DNA of 64,000 nt from Tissierellales bacterium. Lineage in GTDB: Bacteria > Bacillota > Clostridia > Tissierellales > VENL01. The notes beneath the pieces are model-generated. The model ran no database searches, was not told the origin of the DNA, and worked only from the letters and a program-made list of their open reading frames with translations. A program made the translations under genes and the position numbers. The DNA lies in assembly GCA_028280805.1 (NCBI GenBank), contig JANQLB010000093.1, forward strand, positions 1 through 64,000, written 5' to 3'. Positions 61,983 through 64,000 of the stretch are shown in pieces. Position 1 is the first letter of the stretch. Each line of letters opens with the position of its first letter.

Positions 61983-63068
61983 CTATTTCACTTCCTCTCT
62001 TAAATACTTTACATAATCTCTGTATTGAATCTCCAAATTTTCAGGCATTTCTTCATAGTTATATTTAAATATATCTTCTAATGGAACTAGTCCTGATTCT
62101 TCTACCTTCTTAAAATTATTGTTAACTAATGTATTGTATTCTTCCTTTTGCTTCTCATCCATTTCTTCATTCCATAACTTCTTTTTTATTAAGTAATTTT
62201 TAAATCTGGTAATAGGGTCTTTTTCTTTCCAATGTTCAACTTCACTATCTTCTCTATATATAGTCGGGTCATCAGAGGTAGTATGAGGTCCTAATCTATA
62301 AGTTACACATTCTATTAACGTTGGTCCTCCTCCATTTCTAGCTCTATCTACTGCCTCTTTAGCAGCAGCATAAACAGCTAATATATCATTACCATCAACC
62401 TGAATTCCCGGTATTTCAAATGCTATTGCTTTCTGTGCTAAGGTTTTTGCCTTCGTTTGAGCTTCTCTGGGAACTGAAATAGCATATTGATTATTGGAAA
62501 TTATAAATACAGTCGGAGTATTAAAAACACCTGCAAAGTTTACCGCCTCTGAAAATTCACCTTGAGAAGTGCCTCCATCTCCTACATAAGCAATTGTAAC
62601 TACATCCTCACCCTTAATATTGCTTGCCATTCCTATACCAACAGCGTGTGGAAGTTGAGATGCAATAGGTACACAAATAGGCAGCATATTTACATCCTCC
62701 GGAAACTTACTTCCTAATTCGTTACCATACCAATATAAGAAAATCTGCTCTATCGTAACTCCTTTATACAGCCAAGCACCCAATTCTCTAAATGCCGGAA
62801 CTAACCAGTCTTTCTTTTCTGAGGCGGCTATTGAACCTACTTGAGTTGCTTCTTGTCCCTGATTGGGAGCATATGTTAACATTCTTCCCTGTCTTTGATA
62901 CTGCAAAGACTTAATATCCAGAATTCTTGTAAGCAGCATTGTCTTATACATGTGAACAAGCTCATCATCTGATATATCAGGTACAAGGTCTTTATTTATT
63001 ATTTTTCCGTCCTTATCCAGTATTGATAACATTTTACCTTCTAGCGGATTATAACTATCTGTAAGCAT
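61983..63068 (-). CDS. pdhA: 2-oxoacid (probably pyruvate) dehydrogenase E1 alpha
   Basis: 361 residues. TPP motif GDGGTSQGEFSEAVNFAGVF and NNQYAISVP. The phosphorylation-type loop reads RLGPHTTSDDPTIYR. Overall resemblance is greatest to Bacillus PdhA, which is why pyruvate is the preferred substrate, but branched-chain 2-oxoacids remain possible. ATG with AGGAGG. First gene of the operon. Confidence 0.85.
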   Translation of the reverse strand: MLTDSYNPLEGKMLSILDKDGKIINKDLVPDISDDELVHMYKTMLLTRILDIKSLQYQRQGRMLTYAPNQGQEATQVGSIAASEKKDWLVPAFRELGAWLYKGVTIEQIFLYWYGNELGSKFPEDVNMLPICVPIASQLPHAVGIGMASNIKGEDVVTIAYVGDGGTSQGEFSEAVNFAGVFNTPTVFIISNNQYAISVPREAQTKAKTLAQKAIAFEIPGIQVDGNDILAVYAAAKEAVDRARNGGGPTLIECVTYRLGPHTTSDDPTIYREDSEVEHWKEKDPITRFKNYLIKKKLWNEEMDEKQKEEYNTLVNNNFKKVEESGLVPLEDIFKYNYEEMPENLEIQYRDYVKYLREEVK

Positions 63069-63138
63069 GACAATATTCCTCCTTTTTTTAATGACTATTC
63101 TTTTTTATTTTTAATATTTTCTATATACCCTCATAACT

Positions 63139-63153
63139 ATTGTCCATAACAAT
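63139..63153. promoter_or_regulatory. Dyad ATTGT-N5-ACAAT upstream of pdhA
   Basis: Perfect 5-bp inverted repeat, about 70-85 bases upstream of the pdhA start codon, in the expected promoter region. May be an operator for a redox or Crp/Fnr-type regulator such as the one encoded at 63302; not proven. Confidence 0.3.
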
Positions 63154-63177
63154 GAACTAAAAATCTAAGTTTGTTAA

Positions 63178-63213
63178 TAAAAAACTCCCTGTGACATGAT
63201 AGCATCACAGGGA
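63178..63213 (-). terminator. Terminator of the Crp/Fnr gene
   Basis: TCCCTGTGA / TCACAGGGA stem with a 10-base loop and TTTTTTA on the minus strand, 88 bases past the Crp/Fnr stop. The stem looks like a Crp box (TGTGA...TCACA) but the spacing is wrong. Confidence 0.8.
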
Positions 63214-63301
63214 ATAATTAAAGTATAAAAACTGGTTAATAGAGTAAACAACCATATAGAATAAACATGGACATGAAAGGATAAATGTTTTTACGCCATA
63301 T

Positions 63302-63994
63302 TTAACTTTCCAAACCTTTAATTTTTTGGAGCTTTTGAATATCTACTAATTTAAAACTGTTTTTATTAAATGTAATAATACCATCCTTTTTTAATGAAGA
63401 AAGTTCTCTTGATAAAGCACTTCGATTTACTCCAAGATAATCTGCAAGTTCTTCTCTGCTAAATGGTATGTCAACTTCATATTTTTCATTTATTTGCATT
63501 TCAGTTGTTAGATAAAATAGCAGTTTTTGCTTGGTAGTTTTTTTTGTAATACAATTTATTCTATTATTTAACTTAATATTCTTCTTAGCTATTATGCCAA
63601 GCATGTTATCAATAAGAGTTTTATGGAATTTACATAAGTTTTTACATGTTGAAGTTAATTTTTCACTCCTTAGTAAAACAACAACACTATCTGTCGCTGC
63701 CTGTACTGATACAGGATATACATCTGCTTTAGAAATAGAAAATGCTTCTCCAAACATTTGAGGCTGTGAAAGATTTGCAATAATAATTCTATTACCAAGT
63801 ATATCCTCTTTTATAATATTAACCTGTCCACTTATGACAATACCAATATAATCAGCTTTATCACCTGCATACCAAATATAAGAGTATTTAGAATAATTTT
63901 TTTTACTCGCATTAAGACATTGTAATACAGACGATATTTCACAAGTATTCATTCCTTGAAAAAGAGGAGATTTAATTTCATACATTTTTTTCAA
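63302..63994 (-). CDS. Crp/Fnr-family transcriptional regulator
   Basis: 230 residues: cyclic-nucleotide-binding-like beta roll (20-120) with GDKADYIGIVISGQVNII, dimer helix, and a C-terminal winged HTH with FSREELADYLGVNRSALSRE. No N-terminal Fe-S cysteine cluster of the Fnr type; cysteines lie at about 12, 24 and 118-121 (CKNLC). Ligand unknown. It lies 230 bases upstream of the dehydrogenase operon on the same strand and may control it. The frame stays open to the window edge, so the true start could lie just outside; TTG at 63994 and ATG at 63985 are the visible options. Confidence 0.8.
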   Translation of the reverse strand: MKKMYEIKSPLFQGMNTCEISSVLQCLNASKKNYSKYSYIWYAGDKADYIGIVISGQVNIIKEDILGNRIIIANLSQPQMFGEAFSISKADVYPVSVQAATDSVVVLLRSEKLTSTCKNLCKFHKTLIDNMLGIIAKKNIKLNNRINCITKKTTKQKLLFYLTTEMQINEKYEVDIPFSREELADYLGVNRSALSRELSSLKKDGIITFNKNSFKLVDIQKLQKIKGLES

Positions 63995-64000
63995 AAATAA

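Noticed and set aside
63139-63153. Rex-type binding site
   Set aside because: TTGT and ACAA are only five bases apart, whereas a Rex box has eight; kept only as an unidentified dyad.
63185-63213. Crp-like site TGTGA...TCACA
   Set aside because: Spacing is ten bases instead of six, and the element is a terminator stem with a T-tract.
1-64000. CRISPR array, tRNA, rRNA, prophage or insertion sequence
   Set aside because: No regularly spaced repeats, no tRNA-like folds, and no transposase or phage structural gene were seen in either strand.

Overview
The window is low-G+C, dense bacterial DNA with strong Shine-Dalgarno sequences, many Rho-independent terminators and mostly short intergenic gaps. 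It carries spore genes (a CotA-type laccase, the coat transglutaminase tgl, the cwlJ-gerQ pair and a small SASP-like gene). This points to an endospore-forming member of the Clostridia with an amino-acid or peptide-using lifestyle. Species cannot be fixed from the sequence alone. No rRNA, tRNA, CRISPR array, complete insertion sequence or prophage was seen.

Layout. 0.2-5.1 kb: a secreted Sel1-repeat protein between two near-identical 170-bp direct repeats, then CotA laccase and a small membrane protein resembling transmembrane terpene cyclases (PaxB/Pyr4 type). 5.3-8.2 kb: a three-gene operon for a SpoIIAA-like protein, a GAF protein and a thiamine-diphosphate enzyme. 8.4-14.4 kb: gamma-glutamyltransferase, half a chromate-type transporter, a MocR regulator divergent from a class III aminotransferase (with repeated operators between them), and an EamA exporter. 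14.5-18.9 kb: a MoxR / DUF58 / transglutaminase operon. 19.5-26.2 kb: a complete oligopeptide ABC importer with a consensus promoter and an internal terminator after the binding-protein gene. 26.7-31.3 kb: an Mrp-type antiporter operon with the gene order of the Mbh membrane module of archaeal hydrogenases, but no hydrogenase genes. 31.8-34.8 kb: a LytR-CpsA-Psr protein, then an unknown gene coupled to tgl. 35-40.3 kb: cysteine desulfidase, UbiA prenyltransferase, Cu/Zn superoxide dismutase, a GPH sugar transporter and PlsC. 40.5-44.5 kb: a run of very small genes, several under 100 codons, including a 30-residue membrane peptide with its own promoter and terminator. 44.5-51.2 kb: RluA, NAD kinase, an orphan immunity-like protein, an O-antigen-ligase-like protein, PepF and a phospholipase C-like protein. 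51.3-54.6 kb: serine biosynthesis operon (class V aminotransferase, SerA, DUF1015). 54.9-55.8 kb: cwlJ-gerQ. 56.2-56.9 kb: a HicAB toxin-antitoxin pair with a palindromic operator inside its promoter. 57.2-64 kb: lipoate ligase, a full four-gene 2-oxoacid (probably pyruvate) dehydrogenase operon and a Crp/Fnr regulator.

How the genes fit together. Spore coat and germination form one theme: Tgl cross-links GerQ in Bacillus subtilis, GerQ is needed by CwlJ, and CotA and Cu/Zn SOD are copper enzymes also known from spore coats. A second theme is peptide and amino-acid use: Opp importer, PepF, GGT, aminotransferases and cysteine desulfidase. A third is energy metabolism: the cation antiporter module, and a lipoylated dehydrogenase complex with its own lipoate ligase. 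The least explained parts are the terpene-cyclase-like protein, the orphan Mbh-type antiporter operon, the unknown partner of tgl, and the 40.5-44.5 kb small-gene cluster.
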